A DNA stretch of 35,377 nt. Source: Serratia sp. DD3 (GTDB lineage: Bacteria; Pseudomonadota; Gammaproteobacteria; Enterobacterales; Enterobacteriaceae). The notes under the pieces are model-generated. The model was not told where the DNA came from, ran no database searches, and saw only the letters and a list, made by a program, of their open reading frames with translations. This document shows, one piece after another, positions 12,214 through 20,735 of the stretch. The translations under genes and the position numbers were made by a program. Every line of letters starts with the position of its first letter. Position 1 is the stretch's first letter. Where the stretch lies: assembly GCF_000496755.2 (NCBI RefSeq), contig NZ_AYKS02000006.1, forward strand, positions 1-35,377, given 5' to 3'.

Positions 12214-12252
12214 CACTTTTCTCCTTCACGAGCACCGTGCACGCCTTCAGAT

Positions 12253-13278
12253 TTAGCGGCCTCTATTTTTCAACGCCTGATCCAAGCGAGGATAAACACG
12301 ACGAACATTGCCCTCATAAATCAGGCCACGCTGTGCATCCGTCAGCGCAGCTCCTTCTATGTAGCGTCGGGTATCGTCATAGTAGTGACCGGTTTGTGGA
12401 TCAATACCGCGTACTGCACCGATCATTTCTGATGCAAACAAGACATTCTCCACCGGGATCACGTTGGTCAGCAGGTCTATCCCTGGCTGATGATAGACAC
12501 AGGTATCAAAGAAAATATTTTTCAGCAGATGTTCACGCAGGTCCGGCTTTTTCAGCTCTTGTGCCAGCCCACGGAAACGCCCCCAGTGATAGGGTACTGC
12601 TCCCCCACCATGGGGAATAACAAAACGCAGGGTGGGAAAGTCCTTGAACAGATCAGACGTCAGGCACTGCATAAATGCGGTGGTGTCGGCATTCAGATAG
12701 TGCGCGCCCGTGGTGTGGAAATTGCAATTGCAACTGGTGGAAACATGCACCATCGCTGGGATATCGTACTCCACCATCTTTTCATAAATCGGATACCAAT
12801 GGCGGTCATACAGCGGCGGTGAATTCCAGTACCCACCAGAAGGATCCGGGTTCAGGTTAATGGCGACAAAACCATACTCATTGATACAACGCTCAAGTTC
12901 TGGGATACAACTCGCGGGATCGACACCGGGTGACTGTGGCAACATCGCCGCGCCAATAAAGTGATCGGGAAATAACGTCGACACCCTGAAACAGAGCTCA
13001 TTGCAAATAGCCGACCAGGTGGCGCTGGTGTTGAAATCGCCAATGTGATGAGCCATAAAGCTGGCTCGGGGTGAAAACACCACCATATCCAGGCCACGCT
13101 CCTTCAGCAGACGTAGCTGATTCTGTTCAATCGTCTCGCGCAGTTCATCGTCACTGATGCTGAGCGATGACACTTTCGGCCCCAGATGAGGCGTTGCCAG
13201 ATTTGCAATCTGCTGGTTACGCCATACTTCGAGCGCTTTAGGTGCAGTGGTGTAATGACCGTGACAATCAATAATCAT
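12253..13278 (-). CDS. ligJ: 4-oxalomesaconate hydratase LigJ
   Basis: LigJ adds water to 4-carboxy-2-hydroxymuconate (the tautomer of 4-oxalomesaconate) to give 4-carboxy-4-hydroxy-2-oxoadipate. The protein has 341 residues, as in Sphingobium LigJ, and belongs to the amidohydrolase cog2159 group. The zinc ligands His6 and His8 (DCHGH), His178 (MVHVS) and Glu284 (ASEMIG) are at the same numbers as reported for LigJ, and His223 (IPHGGG) is also kept. It is a different fold from the Pseudomonas gallate-pathway hydratase GalB. It lies 39 bases upstream of ligK in the operon. Confidence 0.94.
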   Translation of the reverse strand: MIIDCHGHYTTAPKALEVWRNQQIANLATPHLGPKVSSLSISDDELRETIEQNQLRLLKERGLDMVVFSPRASFMAHHIGDFNTSATWSAICNELCFRVSTLFPDHFIGAAMLPQSPGVDPASCIPELERCINEYGFVAINLNPDPSGGYWNSPPLYDRHWYPIYEKMVEYDIPAMVHVSTSCNCNFHTTGAHYLNADTTAFMQCLTSDLFKDFPTLRFVIPHGGGAVPYHWGRFRGLAQELKKPDLREHLLKNIFFDTCVYHQPGIDLLTNVIPVENVLFASEMIGAVRGIDPQTGHYYDDTRRYIEGAALTDAQRGLIYEGNVRRVYPRLDQALKNRGR

Positions 13279-13349
13279 GTGTTCATCCTGTTCAATTCAA
13301 AAATCACTCAATTTGTGGTGTTATCCCTATGTCGCACGCGAATAGGCAG

Positions 13350-14747
13350 TCACTCTCTCACCGTCAACTCAATAGCCCCGTCTGACGCCATCGCCACCTT
13401 AGCCTGCTGCTTGTCACGTCGTGCTCTAGCTTGTGCGCTGAACTGTTTGATCAACAACGCAATAGTGGCAACCAATGCAGGGAAGGCGATCACGACAAAT
13501 ATTTCACTGAAATCGAGATGACGGCGCGCTAATTCAGCCACCAGAAATGAACCGGCAATCCCGCCAAAACGCCCGAGACCAAGCATCCAGGCTACCCCAG
13601 TGGCACGACCAGCGGTGGGATAAAAAACCGCTGCCAACGCGGGCATGGAAGACTGCGCCGTATTCATTAACGTACCGGCAACAAACACCACCGCCACCAG
13701 CAGCCCGACGTTGTGAGCCATCTGACCAATAGCAGCAACGGCCACGGCGGTGAGGGCATAACAGACAGCAATGGTGCGATCAGCGTTAAAGCGATCCATC
13801 AGCCAACCGCAGAACACCGCCCCCACGCCACCTAACGGGAATAATGCAGAGATCAGCAATGCGGTTTTCGGCGTCAAACCGGCCTCACGAAACAGGATTG
13901 GCATCCAGTTGATCAAGGCGTAGAAGATGACCAACCCCATAAAATAAGTCAGCCATAACATGACAGAGCCAACGAGGTAACGGCGGGAGAGGATCACCTG
14001 CACACCGCTCTGGGCTGGCAGCCCCTGCTCTGCGGTTACTTCAGTCAGTACAAACGCTTTGGCAGAATAAACTTGCGGAGAAATACGAGAGAGGATACTG
14101 CGCACGCGTTCAACCGGTTTCCCTTTCGCCACCAGATAACGCACCGATTCTGGCAGATAGCGTAGCATCACCAATACCAACACCAGCGGTACGACCCCAC
14201 CCAACATCAGCACACTGCGCCATCCCCATTGCGGGATCATCAATGACGCCAGGCCCCCTCCCAATGCGGCCCCAAGCGGAAAACCACAGAACATGGCATT
14301 GGTGATCATGGCGCGTCGCTGGCTGGGGCTGAACTCGCTCATCAATGTGACGGCATTAGGCATTGCCGCCCCCAACCCTACGCCAGTTAAAAAACGCAGG
14401 GCGGTCAGAGAGTGTAGATTTGCGGCATAGGCGGACGCCAGGCTAAACACGCCAAACAACAACACAGAGACCAGTAGCACCAGCTTGCGTCCGAAACGAT
14501 CTGCCAACGGCCCGGCGAACAGGGCTCCCGCCGCCAAACCAAACAGCGCTGCACTCAATACCGGAGCCAGATCCTTTTTCTCCAGCCCCCACTCTTGTAG
14601 CAACGAGGGGGCGATATAACCAATCGCTGCCGTATCAAAGCCATCCAGTAAAACGATCAAAAAGCATAAAATAAAAGTCAGCCACTGAAACGGCGAAAAC
14701 CGACTTTGGTCAATAACGTGTTGAACATCAATGATATCTTTTTGCAT
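13350..14747 (-). CDS. Aromatic acid:H+ symporter (MFS, PcaK/GalT-like)
   Basis: This 465-residue inner-membrane protein has about twelve hydrophobic segments and belongs to the AAHS branch of the major facilitator superfamily. The first helix carries DGFDTAAIGYIAPSL, with the acidic residues needed for aromatic-acid uptake in PcaK. The loop between helices 2 and 3 has GPLADRFGRK, and its counterpart after helix 8 is GWLMDRF. Lying between galD and ligJ in a 4-hydroxybenzoate/protocatechuate operon, it most likely imports one or both of these acids. Gallate is also possible because it resembles GalT as much as PcaK. The exact substrate cannot be read from sequence. Confidence 0.9.
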   Translation of the reverse strand: MQKDIIDVQHVIDQSRFSPFQWLTFILCFLIVLLDGFDTAAIGYIAPSLLQEWGLEKKDLAPVLSAALFGLAAGALFAGPLADRFGRKLVLLVSVLLFGVFSLASAYAANLHSLTALRFLTGVGLGAAMPNAVTLMSEFSPSQRRAMITNAMFCGFPLGAALGGGLASLMIPQWGWRSVLMLGGVVPLVLVLVMLRYLPESVRYLVAKGKPVERVRSILSRISPQVYSAKAFVLTEVTAEQGLPAQSGVQVILSRRYLVGSVMLWLTYFMGLVIFYALINWMPILFREAGLTPKTALLISALFPLGGVGAVFCGWLMDRFNADRTIAVCYALTAVAVAAIGQMAHNVGLLVAVVFVAGTLMNTAQSSMPALAAVFYPTAGRATGVAWMLGLGRFGGIAGSFLVAELARRHLDFSEIFVVIAFPALVATIALLIKQFSAQARARRDKQQAKVAMASDGAIELTVRE

Positions 14748-14923
14748 GAGTGATCCTTTAAAAATCTGATGTTACACGGCGTGCCGCCACTGAAGCGGTT
14801 GCTAAGCCGGTTGATGGGCGTTTGCAAAGTGCTTCGTGCAGATAGCGAACCGGTTAACCGATTGCCAAATATACGGATCGAACATCGGATACAGGGGCCC
14901 CTATATCGCGCTTTTTCGTGTGG

Positions 14924-16009
14924 TCAGGGGATAGGTACCATCACCTCCCCCCGCATAATCAAGCGTGCAGTACGCAGCAATGCCGCTTTTTCAACCCGTT
15001 GTGGATCATCCGCACTGAGCGCCAGATCGACAGAAAACTCCCCCGAGGGATGCTCAACAGACACTCGCTTGAGCGCCCCTTCAGGCAGTTGGGCCACGCC
15101 ATCCGCTACCGAGCCGGTTAATACACACGCCGTACCAACCGTTACCGCCGCCAGCACACCTATCGCGTCGTGGCAGACATGGGGAATGAAACAACGGGTC
15201 GCAATACTCCCCCCATTGACTGGCGGGGCAATCAGACACATTTTGGGATAGGTTTTTTGTGCCACATCGCCCAACCCCATCAGATAGCCACAATGCAGGC
15301 GCAGCGCCTCTAGGCGTGTTTTCAGCTCGATATCCGCATTAAGGTCAGCCACCGGCTCGCGGCCCGTGCGGCCAACATCAGCCGCACGCATGATCACCAG
15401 CGGCATCCCGTTATCAATACAGGTCACATCAAGCCGCCCCATACCGGGGAGCTCAACCGAATCCATTACATTGCCGGTCGGCAACAACTCGGCACACACC
15501 GAACCTGCGGTATCGAGAAAGTTAATGGTGATGGGAGCTGCCGTCCCTGGGACGCCGTCAATACGGACATGACCTTCATACGCCACCTGCCCATTGGGCG
15601 TTTGTACGGTAATGTCGCACTGCATGTCGGTGTTCAGTGTCAATACACGGAAAGTGCTGGTCTCCCCCTGAGGGCTGACTATTCCGGTCTCCAATGCAAA
15701 AGGCACCACGGCGGCAAGCATATTGCCGCAGTTAGGAGAGGTATCAACAATCGGCTTATCCGGGACGACTTGTGCAAAAAGAAATGTGAGATCAATGCCC
15801 GGTGTTGTGCCTTTGCCAACAATGCCGACTTTACTGGTCAGCGGGTTGCCCCCCCCTAAACCGTCGATCTGGCGACGATCCGGTGAGCCCATCACCGCAA
15901 GCAGGATACGGTCACGCTGTTTGGGATCGGTGGGCAAATCCGCTTGGTTAAAAAAAGGACCGCGTGATGTTCCGCCACGCATAAAGAGGGTTGAGATAGG
16001 CTTTTGCAT
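14924..16009 (-). CDS. galD: 4-oxalomesaconate tautomerase GalD (PrpF family)
   Basis: GalD interconverts the keto form of 4-oxalomesaconate and its enol (4-carboxy-2-hydroxymuconate), the form taken by the hydratase. The 361-residue protein equals Pseudomonas putida GalD in length and shares its blocks: LFMRGGTSRG at the start, AVMGSPDRRQIDGLGG, the NCGNMLAAV loop, TCIDNGMP, SFIPH-like CFIPHVCHDAIGV and VEHPSGEF. The PrpF relatives act on 2-methylaconitate, but the context points to oxalomesaconate. It is the first gene of the operon. A 176-base gap before the transporter contains two short palindromes (AGGGGCCCCT at 14893-14902 and CGGTTAACCG) and no gene I can support. Confidence 0.93.
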   Translation of the reverse strand: MQKPISTLFMRGGTSRGPFFNQADLPTDPKQRDRILLAVMGSPDRRQIDGLGGGNPLTSKVGIVGKGTTPGIDLTFLFAQVVPDKPIVDTSPNCGNMLAAVVPFALETGIVSPQGETSTFRVLTLNTDMQCDITVQTPNGQVAYEGHVRIDGVPGTAAPITINFLDTAGSVCAELLPTGNVMDSVELPGMGRLDVTCIDNGMPLVIMRAADVGRTGREPVADLNADIELKTRLEALRLHCGYLMGLGDVAQKTYPKMCLIAPPVNGGSIATRCFIPHVCHDAIGVLAAVTVGTACVLTGSVADGVAQLPEGALKRVSVEHPSGEFSVDLALSADDPQRVEKAALLRTARLIMRGEVMVPIP

Positions 16010-16122
16010 AACATCTTTTCCCTTGAGTCGATGACTGATAACACAGCGTTTTGAAACTATCGGCTGCGGAATAACGCACTGATACGCAGCAATGAGGTTA
16101 TGGCCCAGTGGTGCATAGGGTC

Positions 16123-16150
16123 ATTATTCAGTGTGTAAACAACTTGTAAA
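16123..16150 (-). promoter_or_regulatory. Candidate promoter of the galD-pobA operon
   Basis: On the minus strand, -35 TTTACA (16145-16150) and -10 AATAAT (16123-16128) are separated by 16 bases; each is one base off consensus. The predicted start would be near 16116, about 107 bases before the galD ATG. Overlapping alternatives exist, so this is a candidate only. Confidence 0.45.
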
Positions 16151-16175
16151 ATAGGCATTTCAAACTATTAGATAT

Positions 16176-16191
16176 GCTATTTTGAGATAGC
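16176..16191. promoter_or_regulatory. Candidate LysR-family operator
   Basis: A perfect inverted repeat GCTAT-N6-ATAGC lies between galD and the divergent lysR gene. Its centre is about 67 bases upstream of the predicted operon start, where LysR-type recognition sites usually sit. A second palindrome, TGCAATTGCA (16223-16232), lies nearer the regulator gene. Confidence 0.5.
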
Positions 16192-16275
16192 GTGACCGAG
16201 AGCACAGCAAACGACATCGTCATGCAATTGCAGGAAAAGTGCGGCCAGTGCTAGAGTGACAAAAGGAGCATCAGT

Positions 16276-17220
16276 ATGGATCTGAAACAAATCGAGTATT
16301 TCGTCCATGTTGCCGAGTTAGGCAGCTTTACCAAAGCCGCCGTCATGCTGGACATTGCCCAGTCCGCCATCAGCCGCCAGATCCGCCAACTCGAAGTTGA
16401 ACTGCAACAGTCTTTGTTACTGCGCAATGGGCGTGGTGTCACCATGACCGAAGCAGGGAAAGCCTTGCTGGAACATGGGCTAGGGATACTTCACCAGGTC
16501 GAACGTACCCGCGAGATCGTTAGCAAAGCTAAAGGAGCGCTATCTGGGCACGTTGTTGTCGGCCTACCGCCAAGCCTGTCACGCCTGCTGACGGTTCCGT
16601 TAACACGGGCGTTCCACCAGAAAATGCCACATGCTTCACTGGCTATTTGTGAAGGGTTGTCGATCAATATGCAGGAATCACTGCGTAATGGCCGTATGGA
16701 TATCGCTCTGTTATACACCCCCACACCGACCACCGAAATCGACATCATTCCGATCAGCAATGAGCCGCTCTATTTGATCGAACGCGCCACGTCTACTCAA
16801 TCGGATGATGTCGTATCGCTTACGGCACTGGCAGATAAACCGCTGGTGATCCCTTCCAAGCCACATTCCATTCGGATGCTGGTTGAATCGGCACTGGCAG
16901 AGCAAGGCTACCACCCGAATATCGCACTGGAAATCGACAGCGTCCCAGCCATTCTGGAACTAGTCTGTGATGGTCTAGGTTGCGCGGTATTATCACAAAT
17001 GGCATTGGTACGCTTTGAAAAAGCAGAGCTGCTGCATATGCGGCAGATTGGCTCTCCCCCCCTCACAACCCGACTGGCGCTTGCCACCAGTGCCCGCCGA
17101 GCCATGACGCTCACTCAACATGCCATGCTTGATCTGATCCAAACACTGATGCAACGTGTGACTTGCCAGCACGACATTGAGGGAAACCCCGCACTAAACG
17201 GGGCAATTAGCGTCCGTTAA
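16276..17220 (+). CDS. LysR-family transcriptional regulator of the protocatechuate operon
   Basis: The 314-residue protein has an N-terminal winged helix-turn-helix (MDLKQIEYFVHVAELGSFTKAAVMLDIAQSAISRQI region, residues 1-60 or so) and a C-terminal periplasmic-binding-protein-like effector domain (about 90-295). It is divergently transcribed from galD with a 266-base shared intergenic region, the classic LysR arrangement. By position it should control the whole galD-pobA operon in response to a pathway aromatic acid. Sequence alone does not tell whether it is closest to LigR, PmdR or GalR, or which acid it binds. The start follows AGGAG eight bases upstream of the ATG. Confidence 0.92.
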   Translation: MDLKQIEYFVHVAELGSFTKAAVMLDIAQSAISRQIRQLEVELQQSLLLRNGRGVTMTEAGKALLEHGLGILHQVERTREIVSKAKGALSGHVVVGLPPSLSRLLTVPLTRAFHQKMPHASLAICEGLSINMQESLRNGRMDIALLYTPTPTTEIDIIPISNEPLYLIERATSTQSDDVVSLTALADKPLVIPSKPHSIRMLVESALAEQGYHPNIALEIDSVPAILELVCDGLGCAVLSQMALVRFEKAELLHMRQIGSPPLTTRLALATSARRAMTLTQHAMLDLIQTLMQRVTCQHDIEGNPALNGAISVR

Positions 17221-17269
17221 CACCACGAACCGCCGTGATGCGAACCTCGAACGCAACAGTCAGGCAGGA
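17221..17269. other. Short spacer after the lysR gene
   Basis: This spacer joins the lysR stop codon to the decayed gyrI-like fragment. A small GC hairpin (CCCCG/CGGGG, about 17188-17206) lies inside the 3' end of lysR, but no T-run follows. No terminator or gene can be supported here. Confidence 0.3.
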
Positions 17270-17422
17270 TTACTTCACCGAGAGATAGAAAAGATAGAGG
17301 TGTGTTTGCAGCTCAGCGGGTGGCGTAACGCGAGGGTCATTGACATATTGCTCAAACATGGAGAAGTCTGCTGGTTCCACCTCACTGTTGGGCAACCAGC
17401 CTGAAAACAGCCACGTCAAACA
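17270..17422 (-). pseudogene. C-terminal fragment of a GyrI-like (SbmC/AraC effector domain) protein
   Basis: On the minus strand an open stretch ending at TAA (17270-17272) encodes about 48 residues, including SGWLPNSEVEPADFSMFEQY, VNDPRVTPPAELQTHLYL and a last SVK. This resembles the end of GyrI-like small-molecule-binding domains found in SbmC and in some AraC-family regulators. No matching N-terminal part lies upstream. The remaining piece begins near 17420, with ATGTTTGACG joining out of frame. It is a gene remnant at the right border of the catabolic island. The family call rests on pattern memory. Confidence 0.5.
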
Positions 17423-17663
17423 TCACAGAGAAATTTTACTCATAAAAACATAACATTAGATAAATTATGCGAGCCCTTAACCTATCGATAATGCGCGATT
17501 TTTTGCCGACACTCAAGTATCAGATAGCGATTTTATCTGTTAAATCACAGATTGAGTTAACTTTGCAAAAAGCGACAAAAATATAAGACTTTTCTCACGC
17601 ATTTCGTTGGAAAGCGCGGTATGCTGAATTTAACCAAGACGGAAAGACAGAGAGGTAAGTTAT
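17423..17663 (+). promoter_or_regulatory. A/T-rich region upstream of raiA
   Basis: This 241-base stretch is clearly richer in A and T than the island and should contain the raiA promoter. TATAAG (17582-17587) and TATGCT (17620-17625) are possible -10 elements, but neither has a good -35. The ribosome site GAGGT lies seven bases before the raiA ATG. No gene is seen in it. Confidence 0.4.
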
Positions 17664-18005
17664 ATGACAGTCAACATTACCAGCAAACAAATGGATATCA
17701 CTTCCGCAATCCGTAGTCACGTCGAAGACCGTCTCAGAAAACTGGAAAAATGGCAGGCGCAGCTGATTAACCCCCATATTGTTCTCTCTAAAGAACCGCA
17801 GGGGTTTGCAGTAGACGCAACAATTACTACACCTAATGGCCCATTGGTTGCCAGTGCCAAACATGAAGATATGTATGCTGCCATTAACGAACTGATTACC
17901 AAACTTGAGCGTCAGTTGAACAAAGTACAACACAAAAGCGAAGCTCGCCGAGCCTCTGCCAGTGTAAAAGATCTCGCTCCGGAAGTGATCCCGGAAGAGA
18001 AGTAA
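17664..18005 (+). CDS. raiA: Ribosome-associated inhibitor RaiA (protein Y, YfiA)
   Basis: RaiA binds the 30S subunit at the decoding channel in stationary phase or cold and blocks translation, stabilising 70S monomers against dimerisation. The 113-residue protein matches E. coli RaiA in length and in its blocks [15 protein letters not shown] and [15 protein letters not shown]. The beta-alpha-beta-beta-beta-alpha fold is followed by a short acidic tail (PEVIPEEK). An intrinsic terminator follows within 30 bases. In E. coli it lies between bamD and pheL; here the catabolic island separates it from bamD. Confidence 0.97.
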   Translation: MTVNITSKQMDITSAIRSHVEDRLRKLEKWQAQLINPHIVLSKEPQGFAVDATITTPNGPLVASAKHEDMYAAINELITKLERQLNKVQHKSEARRASASVKDLAPEVIPEEK

Positions 18006-18031
18006 ACCCAATAAGTAGCCGCTTACTATCG

Positions 18032-18056
18032 AACGCGCCTCCGGGCGCGTTTTTTG
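18032..18056 (+). terminator. Intrinsic terminator of raiA
   Basis: An 8-base-pair GC-rich stem (AACGCGCC / GGCGCGTT) with a 4-base loop is followed by a run of six T. It lies 26 bases after the raiA stop. Confidence 0.9.
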
Positions 18057-18070
18057 TCTCGCAGTTTTTA

Positions 18071-18100
18071 TTGACAGAGAGAAAAGCCAACGGTTACTTT
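18071..18100 (+). promoter_or_regulatory. Promoter of the pheL-pheA transcript
   Basis: A perfect -35 TTGACA (18071-18076) is followed 17-18 bases later by a weak -10 (TTACTT/TACTTT, 18094-18100). The location and -35 agree with the E. coli phe promoter. Transcription would start near 18107, about 20 bases before pheL. Confidence 0.7.
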
Positions 18101-18128
18101 AAACACTCAATCACACACCTTTGGGATA

Positions 18129-18179
18129 ATGATGAGCCATAACCTGTTCCTCTTCGCATTCTTTTTTACCTTCCCATGA
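18129..18179 (+). CDS. pheL: phe operon leader peptide PheL
   Basis: The 16-codon leader encodes [16 protein letters not shown], with six phenylalanines. It compares with [15 protein letters not shown] in E. coli, and the FAFFFTFP end is identical. Ribosome stalling at these codons when Phe-tRNA is scarce lets the downstream antiterminator form and so switches on pheA. Two consecutive ATG codons offer starts at 18129 or 18132. Confidence 0.93.
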   Translation: [16 protein letters not shown]

Positions 18180-18254
18180 ATGGGGGGCTTTTCGTCATAT
18201 GAAAAAAAGTGCGAAGACGAATAACAAAGCCCCCTGATACTGGGGGCTTTTTTT
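18152..18254 (+). promoter_or_regulatory. phe attenuator (alternative RNA hairpins)
   Basis: Three mutually exclusive structures can be drawn. The 1:2 hairpin pairs CTTCGC within pheL (18152-18157) with GCGAAG (18211-18216). The antiterminator pairs GGGGGCTTTTCGTC (18183-18196) with GACGAATAACAAAGCCCCC (18216-18234). The terminator is the perfect stem AAAGCCCCC/GGGGGCTTT (18226-18234, 18242-18250) followed by seven T in all. This is the same logic as the E. coli pheA attenuator. Confidence 0.9.
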
Positions 18255-18291
18255 ATGGTGCTTTTTTTTATGGTACTTTTTTTTATGGTTA
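18247..18291 (+). repeat. Three tandem copies of the attenuator U-tract
   Basis: Directly after the attenuator stem, three consecutive units of 14, 15 and 16 bases each have the form C-T(7-8)-ATGGT-(G/A/TA): 18247-18260, 18261-18275 and 18276-18291. Only the first T-run is adjacent to the terminator hairpin. The pattern suggests replication slippage duplicating the terminator tail. Confidence 0.8.
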
Positions 18292-18392
18292 CTTGGCAAA
18301 AAATTGCAACCCTGCCCTAGTTCACGCCTCTAGGAGTTATGTGGGGTCGTGGGAACATGAACTCAGCGATAGAATACAAGGCAAAACTGACT

Positions 18393-19550
18393 ATGACTGA
18401 CAACCCGTTACTGGTACTACGTGAGCGAATCAGCGCTCTGGATATGAAATTACTGGCTCTACTGGCAGAACGCCGAGAACTGGCCATTGAAGTGGGTAAA
18501 ACCAAACTACATTCACACCGCCCGATCCGTGATAAAGAACGGGAGCGCGATCTACTGAACGCGCTGGTAAGCGCGGCAAAACCTTATGATTTAGACGGTT
18601 TCTATATTACCCGCCTGTTCCAGCTGATCATCGAAGATTCCGTACTGACTCAACAAGCCTTGCTGCAACATCAACTAAACCAAATTAGCCAAGACTCAGT
18701 ACGTATTGCCTTTTTAGGACCCAAAGGCTCCTACTCACATTTGGCAGCTCGCCAATATGCAGCCCGCCATTTCGATCAACTAATAGAATGTGGTTGTCAA
18801 AAATTTCAGGACATTTTCACTCAGGTAGAAACGGGGCAAGCTGACTACGCTATTGTGCCAATCGAAAATACCAGTTCAGGCTCTATCAATGATGTGTACG
18901 ACCTATTGCAACATACCAGCCTATCAATTATCGGTGAGCTCACATTGCCTATTGATCACTGCGTATTGGTGTCAGGAACGACGACTTTGCAACAGATAGA
19001 GGTTGTCTACAGCCACCCCCAACCTTTCCAGCAATGTAGCCATTTTATTAATCACTACCCTCACTGGAAGATTGAGTATTGTGAAAGCACTGCGGCAGCG
19101 ATGGAAAAAGTCGCCAAGCTGAACTCGCCAACGATCGCCGCATTGGGTAGCGAAGCCGGTGGGGCATTGTATAACCTGCAAGTCCTTGAGCATAATCTGG
19201 CCAACCAAAAACAGAACATTACCCGTTTCATTGTCCTGGCACGTAAAGCGATTGATGTTTCTGAGCAAGTGCCAGCCAAAACTACGCTGATTATGGCCAC
19301 TGGCCAACAGTCTGGTGCATTGGTTGAAGCCTTATTGGTGTTGCGTGACAACAACATCATCATGACTAAATTGGAGTCTCGCCCAATCAATGGCAATCCG
19401 TGGGAAGAGATGTTTTATATTGATGTACAAGCTAACTTGCGTTCTGCAACGATGGAAAAAGCCCTGAAAGACCTGGCACCACTCACCCGCTCGTTGAAAG
19501 TATTAGGGTGCTATCCCAGTGAAAATATTGTACCGGTTAATCCTGCTTAA
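18393..19550 (+). CDS. pheA: P-protein: chorismate mutase / prephenate dehydratase
   Basis: PheA turns chorismate into prephenate and then phenylpyruvate, the committed steps to phenylalanine. The 385-residue protein has the AroQ chorismate mutase domain (about 1-90), the prephenate dehydratase domain (about 105-285) with the TRF motif (NITRF), and a C-terminal ACT domain with [10 protein letters not shown] and ESRP, which bind the feedback inhibitor phenylalanine. I use the ATG at 18393 ([13 protein letters not shown]), which aligns with E. coli PheA and has AAGG about ten bases upstream; in-frame ATGs at 18339 and 18357 would add a tail absent in relatives. Expression is controlled by the pheL attenuator. 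Confidence 0.97.
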   Translation: MTDNPLLVLRERISALDMKLLALLAERRELAIEVGKTKLHSHRPIRDKERERDLLNALVSAAKPYDLDGFYITRLFQLIIEDSVLTQQALLQHQLNQISQDSVRIAFLGPKGSYSHLAARQYAARHFDQLIECGCQKFQDIFTQVETGQADYAIVPIENTSSGSINDVYDLLQHTSLSIIGELTLPIDHCVLVSGTTTLQQIEVVYSHPQPFQQCSHFINHYPHWKIEYCESTAAAMEKVAKLNSPTIAALGSEAGGALYNLQVLEHNLANQKQNITRFIVLARKAIDVSEQVPAKTTLIMATGQQSGALVEALLVLRDNNIIMTKLESRPINGNPWEEMFYIDVQANLRSATMEKALKDLAPLTRSLKVLGCYPSENIVPVNPA

Positions 19551-19561
19551 CTCATGACACT

Positions 19562-19594
19562 GGGCTAGGGTTCAGTTTTACCGAACACTAGCCC
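19562..19594. terminator. Hairpin between convergent pheA and tyrA
   Basis: Stem GGGCTAG/CTAGCCC with a smaller inner GTTC/GAAC pairing, followed on the plus strand by TTTC. It lies between the two convergent stop codons and could stop transcription from both sides, though the T-tract is short. Confidence 0.65.
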
Positions 19595-19607
19595 TTTCAT
19601 TAATATT

Positions 19608-20729
19608 CTACTGACGATTATCACTCGCCTGACGCAATAGTGAACGGCTCTCAACCAGGAAACGCTGAGCATAATCACCAAACCATTGCTCTACTTTGCA
19701 AAAGCTTTGGATAAATGCCTGTTTATTCCCTTGCTCCAATAGCTTAATCGCCTCACCAAACCGCTGGTAGTAACGTTTGATCAAGCGGATATTCTCATCC
19801 GACGACATAATGATATCGGCATATAACTGTGGATCCTGAGCAAATAATCGCCCTACCATGGCCAGTTCCAAGCGATAGATGGGCGAAGAGAGTGCCAGCA
19901 ACGACTCCAATTGCACATTTTCTTCAGCCAGATGCAAACCATAAGCAAAAGTAGCAAAGTGACGCAACGCCTGAATAAAAGCCATGTTCTGGTCATGTTC
20001 AACCGCACTAATGCGGTGTAACCGAGCGCCCCAGACCTGCAGTTGATCGAGTAACCACTGATAAGCCTCAGGTTGGCGACCATCACAATAGACCACAACC
20101 TGCTTCGCCACACTGCCAACATCCGGGCCAAACATCGGGTGTAAACCTACCACCGGGCCAGGGTGCACAGCCAACATCGCCTGCAATGGTCGGTTCTTCA
20201 CCGAAGCTAAATCCACCAAAATGCAATCTTCCGGCAACGGAGGCAGTTGGTTTATGACCTGTTCTGTAACGTGAATAGGGACACTGACTATCACCATCCC
20301 AGCATCCGCCAGCAAGCTCCCTGCCTGCGGCCAATCTTCCCTATCCAGCACTTTGACTTGATAGCCAGACAACGTCAGTAACCGGTTGAACAAACGCCCC
20401 ATCTGACCGTTGCCGCCAATAATCACGATTGGCCGCAACTGCGGACAGAGGGTTTTAAATCCCTTGTCATTTTCACTGGTATAAGACTCACGCATTACGC
20501 GGCGCAAAACATCTTCGATCAAATCGGGTGGAACACCGAGACCTTCCGCCTCTTTACGGCGAGAAGCCAACATTGCGGCTTCTCGTTCAGGAACATAAAC
20601 CGGTAAGCCATAGCGACTTTTGACCTCACCCACTTCGGCCACCAGCTCTAGTCGTTTTGCTAACAGAGCTAACAACGCTTTATCTACTTCATCAATTTGA
20701 TCGCGTAATACGGTCAGTTCAGCCACCAT
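19608..20729 (-). CDS. tyrA: T-protein: chorismate mutase / prephenate dehydrogenase
   Basis: TyrA converts chorismate to prephenate and then, with NAD+, to 4-hydroxyphenylpyruvate for tyrosine. The 373-residue protein has the AroQ mutase domain at the N terminus (about 1-90), the Rossmann motif [12 protein letters not shown] (GGNGQMG at 105-111) and the catalytic His197 in GLHPMFGPD, the same number as in E. coli TyrA. It follows aroF with only six bases between stop and start, forming the usual aroF-tyrA operon convergent with pheA. Confidence 0.97.
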   Translation of the reverse strand: MVAELTVLRDQIDEVDKALLALLAKRLELVAEVGEVKSRYGLPVYVPEREAAMLASRRKEAEGLGVPPDLIEDVLRRVMRESYTSENDKGFKTLCPQLRPIVIIGGNGQMGRLFNRLLTLSGYQVKVLDREDWPQAGSLLADAGMVIVSVPIHVTEQVINQLPPLPEDCILVDLASVKNRPLQAMLAVHPGPVVGLHPMFGPDVGSVAKQVVVYCDGRQPEAYQWLLDQLQVWGARLHRISAVEHDQNMAFIQALRHFATFAYGLHLAEENVQLESLLALSSPIYRLELAMVGRLFAQDPQLYADIIMSSDENIRLIKRYYQRFGEAIKLLEQGNKQAFIQSFCKVEQWFGDYAQRFLVESRSLLRQASDNRQ

Positions 20730-20735
20730 AAATCA

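Noticed and set aside
18339..18392. Longer N terminus for PheA
   Set aside because: The extra 18 residues ([18 protein letters not shown]) have no match to PheA proteins, whose start aligns with the ATG at 18393.
18209..18400. Short frame with repeated GFFYG motifs upstream of pheA
   Set aside because: The repeats are just translation of the triplicated T-tract after the attenuator; no ribosome site, and it overlaps pheA.
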